A stretch of 64,000 nt of DNA from NCBI GenBank assembly GCA_021234155.1, contig JAJEKV010000072.1, positions 6,179,676 to 6,243,675 on the forward strand, read 5' to 3'. This document shows, in pieces, positions 44,191 to 55,817 of the stretch. The notes under the pieces were generated by a model, which saw nothing but the letters and a program-made list of their open reading frames with translations, ran no database searches and was not told the DNA's origin. Source of the DNA: Isoetes taiwanensis (taxonomy: Eukaryota; Streptophyta; Lycopodiopsida; Isoetales; Isoetaceae). The translations under genes and the position numbers were made by a program. Numbering within the stretch: the first letter of the stretch is position 1; every line of letters begins with the position of its first letter.

Positions 44191-44591
44191 CTGCGGCGGG
44201 TTAAAAAATAATATTTTACCTAAAAATACATATTTTTTTACTTTATACGTCTGAAAAAATAATTTCATACGTACAGAACCTATCCCTGTTGGGCATTTAC
44301 AGTGTTTTGAAATTGTGATGCTAGATATTGTTTTGAAATGAGTAGGCCATAAACTAATGAGCAAGCCTAAAACTGAGCAATTTGATATGTCTGGATTTGG
44401 ACAAGAAAAATAATAATTGACAACCAGTTTCAATAAGGCACTCTTGCCAAAAATATTGGCCAAATAATATGAATCTAGACTTAGGTTCTCAGACTTTGCG
44501 GCCAGCAGATCACACGGGAGAGCTTAGCCAGCATTCTCTCGGTATAGTTTACAATAATAATTGATCCAGAAGAAAAAGGGAATAACATTGT

Positions 44592-44789
44592 GATAATAGG
44601 AGTTGTATTGCCATTGCCAAAAATCCTGTCTTACACTCAAGGATGAAGCATATTGATCTTCATTATCATTACATCAGAGAAATAGTTGCCAGAGGTGAAA
44701 TGGATTTGCAATATTCTACAGGTAAACAAGCAGATATCCAAACAAAAGCATTAAATGAAGCTAAACATGTACAATGGGTAGAAGCATAA
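44592..44789 (+). pseudogene. Copia RNase H C-terminal fragment
   Basis: Reads DNRSCIAIAKNPVLHSRMKH, then IDLHYHYIREIVARGEMDLQ, YSTGKQADIQTKALNEAKHV, QWVEA and a stop. This is the characteristic end of copia pol (DN.SAI.LA.NPV.H.RTKHI....H..RE.V..GE), with T.QQ.AD..TK.L slightly decayed (GKQADIQTK). Opposite in strand to the copia element at 12807-15612, so a separate insertion. Confidence 0.88.
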
Positions 44790-45163
44790 AAGGATGATTG
44801 AATTTTTTTGTATATTAATGTAGAAAATTGAACTGGGTTAAAGTAGTTGTAATGTACATTTTGAATTTTACATGGAGTTGCCTATCATTAATAAAGGTGG
44901 TTGACGTACAATATTCTCCATAATTATACCAAATCCTCCTAATCTTGGCACGCATTTTGAACTTTCCTCAATCGATCAAACATGGCTCCGGATTCTACCT
45001 CAAGGAAAACTTGTCCCAAATCGATTATAGCTGCTCCTAAATCGAATGCATTTCAAGAAACAAATGTATCTTGAAGAAATTGAAATCCCTTTCCTTCAAG
45101 CAGTAATACAAATCCCTTCAAGCAGTAATACAAATCTGGTTAATAATCTGATTTTTTGTGCAG
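44790..45163. other. Possible copia 3' LTR remnant, no gene
   Basis: Sequence after the pol stop would hold a polypurine tract and LTR. No clear tract is present. A 19-bp tandem duplication (CTTCAAGCAGTAATACAAAT) occurs at 45096-45134. Confidence 0.4.
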
Positions 45164-45739
45164 AATGTTGTATCCCCTTTCTGCAGAATGGATCGATGTC
45201 TTAAAGCACCAGTTGAAGAAGGAACTAGGGAAGAAGGATTGGACTCTCATGCAAGCACTTCGAGGTCAGCATCGGGTTCAGATTTCAATCCTCCTGTTGA
45301 TGAAGTTTCAGAAAGCACTGTTACAAGCAGGCAAAGAAAATCGAAACAGAGGGTTTGTAAGGGTGGATACGTGATAAAGCCAATTAGAAGAAAGGTGAGT
45401 GCTGCTGTAAATCTCATAATGAATGAGGTATCTAATTTGACTCCAAAACATCAAAGTATATTTGCAAGAAGATTATTGCAGGACAAAAGATTGCAATTCC
45501 TATTTGAGCCAGTCATTAGAAGGCCTCAAGAGGCTATCGTGAAAACAGATCTGGTAAAGAATTTAAAGGATAGCCTCCAAGATGTCAAACATGCAAATAG
45601 CAATGACAAACTTGCTGCAAAGCATTCTGTACTATCTATGGTGGTTGGAGAGGAAGGAGAATTACAGAAGAAACAAGGTGACCTTGTAAACGCACTAATG
45701 ACCTGTAGTGCAATTGCAGATTCCTTTTTAAAGAACTGA
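45164..45739 (+). CDS. Hypothetical protein, possibly one exon
   Basis: The open frame follows an acceptor-like TTTTTTGTGCAG at 45163; the first ATG is at 45188 (MDRCLKAPVEEGTREEG). It has a Ser-rich segment, then a basic helical part (RRKVSAAVNLIMNEVSNLTP, ARRLLQDKRLQFLFEPVIRR, VKNLKDSLQDVKHANSNDKL, AAKHSVLSMVVG). No known domain; the helical C-half could be a DNA-binding region of a transposon protein. No lesions are seen over 184 codons. Confidence 0.45.
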   Translation, partial: NVVSPFCRMDRCLKAPVEEGTREEGLDSHASTSRSASGSDFNPPVDEVSESTVTSRQRKSKQRVCKGGYVIKPIRRKVSAAVNLIMNEVSNLTPKHQSIFARRLLQDKRLQFLFEPVIRRPQEAIVKTDLVKNLKDSLQDVKHANSNDKLAAKHSVLSMVVGEEGELQKKQGDLVNALMTCSAIADSFLKN

Positions 45740-47084
45740 AATTCTAGCCTGTTTTAGAGCTTTTTATTTTAGGAATTGCTTAAAATACTAGGAGACAATT
45801 TTAAACAAGCATTTTTTGATGACAAGCACAAAATAAAAAGTTCGGCAAAAAAAAATTTACACAATAGAACAAGATACTAAAAAGATGATTAGACATATTT
45901 TTTATCCCAAATAAACAGCACTTTACAAGAAGACAAGTACCATATGGTAATGTAATAAAAACTATAAAGATCAAGAGCAACCTCTTTACAAATAAGCGGT
46001 TCTTCATCATCGGTAATAGTACCAATAATGGCAAGAACAGTACTAATAATGGCAAGAACTGGTTCTTTTTTCATCGATACCTCCAATTTCTACATCTCAT
46101 CAAGGGGAATCAAGTTAATAAAACATGCAAGTTGATTGTATTCCATATCAATGACTGTTGAAACTCAAAGCTTATTGGCTTGGCACTATTATCAGCATCA
46201 TTAGGACCAAGTTCTTGGTTCGGATACTCTGTAGAGAACTAATTCTCGATCTAATGATAGCCACAAACTCATTAACAATATCAAATGGCAATATAGTTCT
46301 TCCCTTTTCTTAAGCCATAGCCACAAGCAGTAGTTGTACTTTTACTATCCATGGGTATAGCCATAAGCAACAACCCAATCCCATGATTGGAAGAATATAT
46401 TGATAATTGTGTAAGCATTGTGGAACTGCTGGATGCTAAAAGACATTTCTAAAGTCCATCCTTGTTGTGTTGTAGTTGAGAATGCTCCATAGTAACCAAT
46501 GTGGAGCATCTTCCATGCATTAACAACTCTAGCACCTCCACTGTCTCCTCTAATAATTCTCTTCAACCTGTACAGGTTAATAAAACTAAAAAGAATGGCA
46601 TGGGCAAAAGGTTTAAAAAACTTGATGATGTCTATGAAGTCATAGCAACTAACATAAAAAATGTTCCTTGTGGAAGCTTGTCATAGGCAACAGACTTTGG
46701 AAAGTAATCCGTCTCTTAGGCAAGACATAATAAAAATATCAGTCTCATAACAAAACTACAGAATCTAATGCCAGAAATCCAACAAAAAGACCATTGCAAA
46801 GCTTGAAATTTCACAAGTATCAGCATATACAAACGAAATTCAAATGAATTTCGTACCTCTTTCTTGCAGTTCTGTCTAGATATGCATGTTCCTTCGAAAT
46901 ATTTACAGTATATTGAGGCAAGCGCCCAGCTTCTTAGGCGCAGTACGACGCTCTATTAAATCTGTCAAGGCCTAACAGAAACAAACAACCTAGGTCACAA
47001 GTCGGGATTTGAGGGAGCCCTCTGGATTCTAAATAACCCTGAGCATCAGATTTACAAAACCGCTACTGCTCCATGGCGCTTCAA
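45740..47084. other. No gene recognised
   Basis: AT-rich sequence with only short domain-less frames on both strands. Confidence 0.45.
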
Positions 47085-47350
47085 GCACTCGTGTTTGAAA
47101 AGAAGCTCCTTCCCTGTGCCATGCCGTCATGAAAATTGCTTCTCAAAAAGTGCTTTGCCTATGCCGTTATGGCAAATAGTTTTTTTTTTTTTTTTTGTCT
47201 TGCCCATGCCGTTATGGGCAAATCCTTTTTCAAAAGTCTCTTTGCCCATGCCGTCATAGGCAAAACCCTTTTCAAAAACTGGTCAAGAACCTCTTTGCCC
47301 ATGCCATCATAGGCAAAACCTTTCTCAAAAAATATCTTCGGCTATGCCCT
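47085..47350. repeat. Array of short hairpins (TTTGCCCATG...CATGGGCAAA)
   Basis: Five or six units of about 45-53 bp. Each contains an imperfect palindrome such as TTGCCCATGCCGTTATGGGC (47201) followed by a CTTTTTCAAAA spacer; a T-run interrupts at 47180. Related units lie at 54890-55035. Each unit can form a small stem-loop. Confidence 0.7.
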
Positions 47351-47379
47351 CATGGGTATGTCTCTTTATTAAGTACCTT

Positions 47380-47510
47380 TTTTGGGTTGCCCTAGGGGGG
47401 TAAATCCTTGTTTATGTGGGTATGTGGCATATCCTAGGTATATGTTGGAATATACCTAGGATATGCTGGTGACTGCTCCAAACCCATTGTTGCATGTAAA
47501 CTGGCGGTCT
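47380..47510 (+). repeat. Dispersed ~130-bp repeat, copy 2
   Basis: Partner of 11085-11212 (GGGTTGCCCTAGGGGGGT, GGCATATCCTAGGTATATGT, AAACTGGCGGTC). It lies 70 bp upstream of the FMO-UPF0548 chimera's first ATG. Confidence 0.7.
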
Positions 47511-47578
47511 CGTGCATTATGATTAGGTGCATGATTTATCTGCCCTGCCAGTTATCTGGTCAGTCTGGAGCTCGAGCT

Positions 47579-49828
47579 ATGGGGGCCAAAAAACTTTGCA
47601 TGATCGGAGCAGGAATGAGTGACATGTGCGCCTGTAACCATCTTGCTTGGCCATGGTTTAGATCCGATGGTTTTGGAAGCCCAAGATGAGATCGGAGGGA
47701 TTCGGCACCGCACATTTTCCACAACCAAGCTGCAGACCCCTAGCCTTGCTTACGAGTTCTCCGACTTTCCTTGGCTTCAGAACACTCTTGAATGTGCCTC
47801 CCGGGATCAGGTCATGAAAGGAGATGGGTATATGATCAATTATATGCGTGTAAAACTGGGGTGCGGTGAGGATGTCTTCTCAAAAGGACGAGATTTACTA
47901 CAAAACTGGAGGTATGTGGTGCATCATGGCATAGTTCATTTTCACACAGATTGCACTATATATCAAATTGTTCTAGTCTTTTCTTTGTTACTTTGCAGTA
48001 CATCCTGCTGCATGCTCCGAGTTTGTAAAAGTATAACAGCAAATTTCATTTTCAAAACAGTGTGTTCCATATATTTCAAATTACTTTAGTCTATTCTTCC
48101 TCTTTCTTTCTTTGTTTGCAGTGTGCATCCTGCTGCATGTCTTTGAGGCTGTACATCAAGATAGAAAAAGTACCTAAGCGTATTCAAACAATTGTTTTAT
48201 CATTCTAGTCTATTTTCAGCCCACGCAGTGTACATCCTACCACATGCTCACTTTCAAGCCGAGAGTGTATTACTTTGCACATATATTATACATCAAACGA
48301 TCTTATGGATAATGAAGAGTCCAGTTTAGATAGCATCATTGGCTTAGTGCATGGGCAACAATTGCTCTAATAAGTGTGTGTAGTGGCCATGCCATTAGGT
48401 GGCAATTTCATGGCAGAGACGTCCACTACTGCTTGAAGATGTGTCAACCATTTTTGCACATCTTCTTATCAAGTCACAGGGCTGTCTAGCTTAGTGCTGC
48501 ATTTCCCGTAGATGTCTGAAATCAGTTGTTGCAAAAAACATGTCTAGCTGGGAAACACATTTGTTGCCTATAATTGGAAAGAAGAAGCAAGGTCTCTGGT
48601 TGTTTTGTGCATTTGGCTAGCAAAATAATTGTGCTCAACCATTTTAACACAGCTTGTTATCAATCACATTCATGTCTCTGCCTATAAAGTGTGCTTTATT
48701 GCTGCAGATGTGCGAACTGGGAAATGTAAATGAAGAAGCTCGATATTCCTGTTTAGGTTTTTCATTATGTTAAGCTTTGTATAACTTCAATAATAATGTG
48801 CAGGCATTTCCAGCTTGGTTGGGCATTTGTGCCATCGAAGACTCAAATCAAAGGGAGAAAGATTCTATGTGTGTAGCCATGAGCTGCTTACATGGATACT
48901 TAATCCACTCGAGATTGTTTATATAGAAGACAATAAAATGAAGGGATCACAATCGAATCGCAAACAACCTGCAATAGATGTTCTTATGGCAGAGAATCAC
49001 TACAAAAAAGCTTTATATTCTTTTGGTAGCGGGACTATTGATGGACATTTATTGATGTTTCTTGCATATTTTCAGTATTAAGGAATATATTTATTTATTG
49101 ACTTGTTTTGTATAGTAATGTCAGCATCTTGATAACCTCAAGCACTGCTACAGAGATGATAAGGCAGAAGCTCATGACAGTTCCTTAAGTTTTTATTGGT
49201 CTTAAATTAATAATATCAACTAAGCATGTTCTGGGGTATTGATAAAGAAAATTAGCTCACCAATGGATTTATCGTGTCCCAAAGGCAGGACACGATAAAA
49301 AGAACCTATCTATTATGGCATGAAGTTAGCAGCACGCTTACGTCCTCTTATCTATCTATCTATTAGCTTGCCAATAGATTTATCGTGTCCCAAAGGCAGG
49401 GAATTAAGTTGATGTAAGCATGCTGCTAACTTTTTGCCATAATAGATACGTCCGTTTTAAATTTATCAATAGAACAATTGACCTAGGGGAAGCAGTGGAA
49501 AGACTCATATGACTGAAGTTAAGTTTACGATTTTAGTGAGTAATTTGCCAAGCAATCACAAGAAAAAGGAGTTAGATTCTCATTCTCAATTTTGTGCTTC
49601 CTACACACATTGATATGCTATGATGAACATGTAGGTGAAGAGCGTTTTTCTATTGAACGGGATCAAGAATCTGATACAGTCTGGTATGAAATATGTTCCT
49701 TTTCTACGCCAGCTCATTTCCTATCAAAATTTGCATATCCCTATGTCCGGTTGAAACAAAGGATTTTTGCTAAACAATCCACAGAGGCAATGTTGAAAGC
49801 AACCAAAACAAATATAGCTAAAAGCTGA
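47579..49828 (+). pseudogene. Chimeric FMO / UPF0548 (DUF1990) gene, decayed
   Basis: Exon 1 (47579-47911) starts MGAKKLCMIGAGMS, an FMO Rossmann loop, then after a one-base slip near 47643 GHGLDPMVLEAQDEIGGI and TKLQTPSLAYEFSDFPW, the N-terminus of a plant flavin monooxygenase. The same frame continues into RVKLGCGEDVFSKGRDLLQN and WR, which belongs to UPF0548. An 892-bp intron (47912-48803, GTATGT...GTGCAG) joins HFQLGWAFVPSKTQIKG, a slip in a GGGAGAAA run, then VCSHELLTWILNPLEIVYIE and SFGSGTIDGHLL. A last exon (49635-49828) gives GEERFSIERDQESDTVWYEI, FSTPAHFLSKFAYPYVRLKQ and a stop. The UPF0548 part is nearly full length; the FMO part is only its first ~60 residues. Confidence 0.82.
49250..49447. 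repeat. Nested direct and inverted repeat (MITE remnant)
   Basis: ATTTATCGTGTCCCAAAGGC occurs at 49267 and 49378. CTATTATGGCATGAAGTTAG at 49311 is inverted at 49414-49446 (CTAACTTTTTGCCATAATAG). A (TATC) run lies between them. A small rearranged foldback element. Confidence 0.6.
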
Positions 49829-50744
49829 AGCTCTTGTTGTTAACAGCAATTTGTCAAGAAGTTGTTTAAAGCTTTGAACTGATAAATTTTTGTTGGAAAT
49901 TTATTTTATTGGAAATTAATAGTTCTGACATTACGGATGGGTTCTTTGTTGGATGTCTGGATATTAATTTTGCGGTTGGTGTTGCTACACCCAAAGCTAA
50001 CCATGATAAATCATGAGAAATCAGCAGATGCAATTGATGCTAGGAATAATCCAGGCGTTTCTAAAAGTCAAGGGTTCTTGCTATATATGTCCAGCAATAA
50101 ATTCTAGTGTCAAACAACATCTTGCCTTCAAAAATAACCAAACTCATGTAAAAGCGGCTTCAAACACTTGTAACACCAAGGAAAAATAGGAGAACTCTGC
50201 TTTGCTCCTCTATTTCACCTTTTTTACTGTATGCCATCAGAACCATAATACAATTGAGTAGTTATTTTTGCAAATTCTGCAAAGGTCGACCCTGACTTCC
50301 ACCGTGATGAATTCTTATGGGATTTTTATGGGAATTCTTGCTGGGAAAAATGCTCTACTAGAACTGCTGTTATAATGTGGGTCCAACCATGATAACCTCT
50401 GCATATTCTTATAAGTGCAGGGTCCTAAATGCGGTGTTTGGGTATGGACATAGCTATGGGGTTGGGGGGCGGGCATGAAAGTTGAGGAGTTACAAGTTCA
50501 TAAGGCTCACTAGAATCTATATACATCAGTGGACTACCATGTGGTTCGAATCATTACCCCGTAAACTTTTTTGTGACTATTCAGTTGTCATTAGAGTCTC
50601 TTGTATGAAGCTATACATGGATTTATATTGTGAATGGAAAATCGGGTTTGGCAATAAGATCATTGTGCTAGATGGGAATCATTATCTTAAGGACAAGTCT
50701 ATGGTTATAAATTGTCAAACCCTTGTGAAGTTTGTCTTTTATGG
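49829..50744. other. No gene recognised
   Basis: Noncoding. The first ~60 bp may be the 3' UTR of the UPF0548 pseudogene. A 143-codon frame (50482-50913) runs across the T-run and has no domain. Confidence 0.45.
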
Positions 50745-50745
50745 C

Positions 50746-50782
<37 letters not shown>
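50745..50782. repeat. Poly(T) run
   Basis: An almost pure T run of about 35 bp directly before the LINE body. If it is an A-tail, it belongs to a minus-strand retroelement, which does not match the plus-strand LINE that follows. Confidence 0.8.
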
Positions 50783-50783
<1 letters not shown>

Positions 50784-50962
50784 GGCTAGAAATGTTCGGC
50801 CTCTTTGGGCGCCCACCCGAGAGCTTTACAAGGCAAGGTCATCATGCCAAAGCCACGACTGCGAGAAACATCATGGCGTTATAGTGGGGCGCAAGACCGC
50901 AACACCTTTATGATCCCCCGGGAACACGGACGGATGTTCCCCCGCAACATGGCCCACCGCTG

Positions 50963-52375
50963 GTGATCATAGAAGAGGATGTCGAAGAGGGGCTGCAGCG
51001 CCTGGCTAATGGGAAGGCGGTAGACTTGGATGGCTCTGGCGCCGAGTTGCTCAAGTGGGCGGGGACAGCCCATGGTGCCCGGCCCCGACCGCGACTTTTT
51101 CAACAGGCGCGCAAGAGGGTTTTTCCCGGTCATGGACCACAAGCAGGGTTGTTCCGATCTACAAGGCAAAGACCCACACTGTCCAGCCAATTACCGAACC
51201 ATCATGGTCAGCTCAGTATTTGCCAAGCTGTGCGCGGGCATTCTCAACAGAAAACCCGGATGGGCAGGCGGCCAGTCGGGGCACTTATCGAGCAGGCTTC
51301 CGACCCGACGTCGGCCGTTGATCACATCTTCACACTCGGGACCACGGTCGAGGACGCGCGAAACCGTCGGGAGGACCTGTACTGTTGTTTTGTGGACTTT
51401 GCAAAGGCTTTCGACACAGTCCCCTGGGAAAAGTTGTGGGCGAGATTGCACCATTTGGGGCTCCCTATGGATCTGCAGAACGCAGTGTCTGATCTGGTAT
51501 CACGAGTCGCACCGAGGCCGCATGCAACCGAAGGATAGTCATTTGCCAGTAGCATTGGAGTTAGGCAAGGTTGTCCTCTCTCACCTACACTCTTTGGACT
51601 TTACATTGACCAGTTGGAAGCCCGCTAGTTGCCAATGGGGAACGGTATCTGACTCTTGCACCAGGTCATCCGGCAGCTCATCTATGCGGATGATGTGGAC
51701 CTCTTGGCCCATACGCCAGAGGGAATGCAGGCACACCTAGATGCCCTGGACACATTCTGCCAGGCGACGGACATGCGGGTCAACCTGGCCAAGACTAAGG
51801 TGGTCCTCATATCCTCCTCACATCATCCCAAGCACCTCCGGGCTCACTTACCAGGCGGATGGTAGGGTCACACCCGCCTACAAGTACACGGGGTGGAATT
51901 CCCGCCCTCAATGTATTGGGATGCATCCATTAAGCCTTGGTGACCGCAGGTTGGAAGGCGCCAGACGCAATGCAAAACAATAGTCACACCGGTAGTCAGA
52001 TGATCGGGGCCACCAGTCACATTTGTTCCGGGCACTGGTCGAGCCAGTTCTTTTGTATGGGGTCGAGGTGTGGGCCCAATGGTGTCTTTGGCGACTTGGA
52101 ACGACTTAGAGCAGGTCCAGAAGGCATTTTTTACACGGGCACTTGGCGTCAAGCCCTCAGTTCCATATCAGATCTTGTTGCAGGAGACAGGATTCATGCC
52201 CTTGCAGCATGCGACCCTCAATAGGCACATTGTCTATTTCCAGAAGGTGGCCAACATGGGCGACACTCGGCTCCCGCACTTGGCTTACGTGGTGGCGATG
52301 AGCCTGCAACGACTCAGGGCTTGTTGGAAGGACAAAGAGAGACCAGTGGCTGGGTCACTAGAACGTAGACGCACA
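50963..52375 (+). pseudogene. LINE reverse transcriptase
   Basis: In shifting frames: EEDVEEGLQRLANGKAVDLD (motif before the palm), CCFVDFAKAFDTVPWEKLWA (motif A with catalytic Asp), QLIYADDVDLLAHTPEGMQA (motif C, YADD) and MRVNLAKTKVVLIS (motif D, N..KT). ALGVKPSVPYQILLQETGFM and ATLNRHIVYFQKVANMGDTR follow as the thumb/C-terminal part. At least four frameshifts show it is dead. Confidence 0.88.
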
Positions 52376-52539
52376 TAGGTGCGTTCAGGTGCACACAGAC
52401 GCCGGCCGGGATAGGCTGAGGGGGTAATTGGACTCTTGTTTCCTGGGGAAGCTCTTGGACCACCATGCTCTGGAACAGGTAAAGGTGGCACACTACAAAC
52501 AACACATAAACCCCACCCTAGTTCGAGGCCCACAGCTCT

Positions 52540-52780
52540 ACCTGCGTTCTCAGTTGCCCATGAAGAAGCGCAGGATTATCGCGTCCATTCGAACAGGGGC
52601 CCACCATCTTCGGCTTGAGACGTCGATGGGTTGGAGAGCCGCGCCAGGACATGCTTTGTCAGTGTTGCCCTCTGGGGGTTGTTGAGGATGAAAGCCATGC
52701 CTTCCAGAGCTGTCCAGCCCATAGTCAGATTCAGGCTCGCTACATTCTCTTGGTGCAACCTGGTCTGCCCCTGCACGAGC
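52540..52780 (+). pseudogene. LINE C-terminal zinc-finger region
   Basis: KKRRIIASIRTGAHHLRLET (52561) is followed, after a frameshift at about 52622, by RRWVGEPRQDMLCQCCPLGV, VEDESHAFQSCPAHSQIQAR and YILLVQ. The pattern R.G.H.L..E..RW......R.C..C....VEDE.HF...CP.Y is the typical C-terminal finger of many LINEs. Confidence 0.8.
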
Positions 52781-53080
52781 TACTCAGTACGCCATCAGTT
52801 CGATCCCTTGGCTCCTATCTCCAGGAGGTTTTGGATCTGCGGACTCACCTCTGCCCCCGGCGCCTTCCTGAGGTGCCGGGAATTCATGGGAATTCATGTG
52901 TATATATGTATATTTGTACAGCTGCCAGCAGGTTTGTTGCTGCGACGGTTTTTCCCTTCTAAAGGGGGGTTTTTTAATCTGGGTAGCAACGGGCTTGCTG
53001 CACCCCTGTAATTTGGGTCCCATAGGCCGATTGGCCTCCGCGGACGATAAAAGAACCTTTCTTCCTTCCTTCCTTTGACA

Positions 53081-54189
53081 CGTTCTCTCAATAGATTGGG
53101 GAAAAAATGTGGGTCTTGGTTGATAATGATCCCTTGTCTTGGGGTAATCCTTGTCTTGTGGGGATGGGGTGCAAGGATAAATATTTTAAGTAATTCCTTA
53201 CTTTTGAAACTTCAAATTTAAGCGAGAACATCGACCAATGCAGGAGCTACTCAGGGCTTAAACTTGCATGACATTATGGTTTAAGGCATTTTTCAATAGT
53301 TGATTGCTTCAATCGTTGATCGTTAATCGTTGGTTGAGCCGGGGTAAATGCACGTTCGAGCTCAACCACAGACTCCAAATCATTGCCTTTGACAAGGCCT
53401 AGGCTCAACATCTAAAGAGGAGTTAGTGATACAAATGGGTACCATCATCTTCACAAAATGTCAATGTTTTAAGATAGCAATTTTGATTGATTGTTTGGGA
53501 TGTTATCAAGTATCAAATACTCTATTGTCTTGAAGTAGCAATTTGAATTGATTCTTAAAACATGACTTTGAACTATGATTTAAGTCACTTCAACCTCCGG
53601 CCTGTTAGAGTTTGGAATCATTGCATAATTACTGCTCTCATATTCTATTCTATTCTCATGGAAACTACATCATCTGTATATGGTGAACACAACAGGTTGA
53701 CAATTTGATGTAAGCTTTCTTAACCCTAATGTGCTAATTTCTTGTTCATAGTTGAAAAATAAACTTCAAAGGTCGAAACCATTGAATTAATGGTCAAAGG
53801 GGTCAAAGACCCCTTTTATGCAGTATGGCCTGTGGGATATTTGTAAGGGAGAAAAATACTGAACGGTGGAGCCTATCTAATCCGGAAATTAAGCCATGTC
53901 GGTAGATTTCCGAAGATATAATGCTGGCAAATCTGGTGCTTGTGATATAGAGCAGAGCACGAAACCATTCATAGACGATTTTCGTTGCTGTGGTGATCGA
54001 ACCAATTAAAGGAAGATCGGTATTATTTTACTGCAGTGAATTGTTGTGAATGACCATTAAAACATAATATTCTATGGTATTACTTGGACCTTTGGTTGTT
54101 TGAGCTAAGAGCTTCATAAACATAAGTGTGCTTCAACACTTTTAATTGTTAAAGATCTAGTGAAGTTGTTTTGACATTTGAATGGTGAA
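53081..54189. other. No gene recognised
   Basis: AT-rich sequence without coding or repeat evidence that I can support. Confidence 0.45.
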
Positions 54190-54780
54190 AGAAGATGAAA
54201 TCAAGCACACTTTATTTATGACAGAGTTCTAACCGCTATCAGATCCGACAGACTTTACTCGCGAAGAAGGCCTGCGAATATAGCGAAGACCTACGAGAGG
54301 AGCTGCAAAGACCTATGAGCAAGGAGCTCAGCGATGTAGTCTAAACGAAAATCTAAATAAAACTTAAAACGGTCGAGCAGAATGGAGTAACCCTACTTTC
54401 ATTCTGCTGCGGATGGGCCAAAATAGAGGATTTGGCAAAAATAGAGGATCTGAAACAGAGGATATTGCAAAAACAGATGATCCGGCATTGATTTATTTAC
54501 AGAGCTTTAGAAGATGAAATACTGCAGAGTTTTACTGCTATCAGTTGTAGCATTTTTGAAGATGAAACCAAGCACACTTTACTTGTGACAGAGTTCTACC
54601 TGCTATCAAATCCGACAGACTTTACTCGCGAAGAAGGCCTGCGAATACAGGGGAGACCTATGAGAGGAGCTGCAAAGACCTATGAACAAGGAGCTTGGCG
54701 ATGCAGTCTAAACGAAAATCTAAATAAAACTTGCACGTCAGTCGAGTAGGATAAAGTAACCCTACTTTCATTCTGTTGTG
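54190..54780. repeat. ~220-bp direct repeat pair
   Basis: 54190-54412 and 54557-54780 are about 88% alike, from GAAGATGAAA through GACAGACTTTACTCGCGAAG to CCCTACTTTCATTCTG. The 367-bp period includes a 145-bp spacer with a GAGGATCTGAAACAGAGGAT motif. Not coding; could be a solo-LTR pair of a small (TRIM-like) element, but no primer binding site is seen. Confidence 0.7.
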
Positions 54781-54889
54781 AATTGTATTAACAAGTGTTT
54801 AAATTTCTCACGGCCATGGAGGGCAACCCTTCGTGCGCAGCACCTTGTTTCCCTTAGTGTCTTTTTGAGGAAAAAAAAACATTGGTCTC

Positions 54890-55035
54890 TCTCTCTATGC
54901 CGTCATAGGCACAACACTTTTTAAAAATTGTCTTTGCTTATGCCACCATGGGCACATCTCCTTTTTTTCATTTTCCTGTTTTTCTTCTGGAACGAAAATT
55001 GGTTTTTGCCTATGTAAGTATAGGCACAAATATAA
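54890..55035. repeat. Hairpin units related to 47085-47350
   Basis: TATGCCGTCATAGGCACAAC, TTGCTTATGCCACCATGGGC and TTTGCCTATGTAAGTATAGG units with poly-T spacers, like the 47-kb array but more diverged. Confidence 0.55.
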
Positions 55036-55817
55036 TGTCTGTTTCTAGAAGCATCTACACTCTCCTACATTTTATTTTATCATGTCTTTTGGTTGTATCA
55101 TTAAATGTTGTAGCAAGTACGGAAGGTTTTAGCTAGACTCGTCATTGTTGCCTTGGCTTTATTTGCACCTAAGCCACCACTGCATAACTTGCAGACCATA
55201 TACCCCCTCAAAAAGAAAGAAAAAGCGGAACGACGATTTCTAGATAACTTGTTTGCTGCTCTTGTACATCATGTTGAGTTTTGTAGTTTAGATCTTTTTT
55301 GTCTAATCAAGGTGCTATGCGCGCATAGGCTTATGTTACTTTTATCGTACGAATGACATGTTTGACAACCTTGTTTGTGCTTTTTATAATGATGTGTATA
55401 AATTAATGTCATCATGTCTTACAAAAAACCTTCATATGAACTTTTCAAAGTGTGGTTCTTATATCATTTATGTACTCTATTTCTTTTTATCTAGTTTTCT
55501 AAAAGAAGCTAAATTTGTTAAAATTATTTTAGTAAAATGACCCTTCAAATGGAAATTTTATTTTAAAATATGTTAATTTTCTTCTTTTGACCCCTCCAAA
55601 ATAGCACCACACTCCTACGAAATAGGGCCTTTTTTAAAGTTTGAGGCCAAAACTAGCATATTTTAGGGAATCTTAGGGAATATTCTTTTATTAGTGCAAC
55701 TACAGGTCATTAGTGCATTTGCTAGGTCACCTTGTTTATAGCCTAGATCAAAGCCTACCGCCATATCACACGAACATCCAGGAAGAAACTGGATCAAACC
55801 CTACTGCCATCGCAGGT
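55036..55817. other. No gene recognised
   Basis: T-rich sequence with short frames only and no repeat family identified. Confidence 0.4.

Larger units (their letters stand above)
50783..53080 (+). mobile_element. LINE with reverse transcriptase, (TTCC)n tail
   Basis: The 5' part, including the endonuclease, is absent. The RT runs from about 50963 to 52350 in three frames, then a C-terminal zinc-finger region (52540-52760), and the element ends AAAGAACCTTTCTTCCTTCC. The simple-repeat tail and distinct C-terminus separate it from the L1-type LINE at 40461. Confidence 0.8.

Noticed and set aside
50482-50913. 143-codon frame crossing the poly(T) run
   Set aside because: It has Phe runs from the T tract and spans two unrelated sequences.
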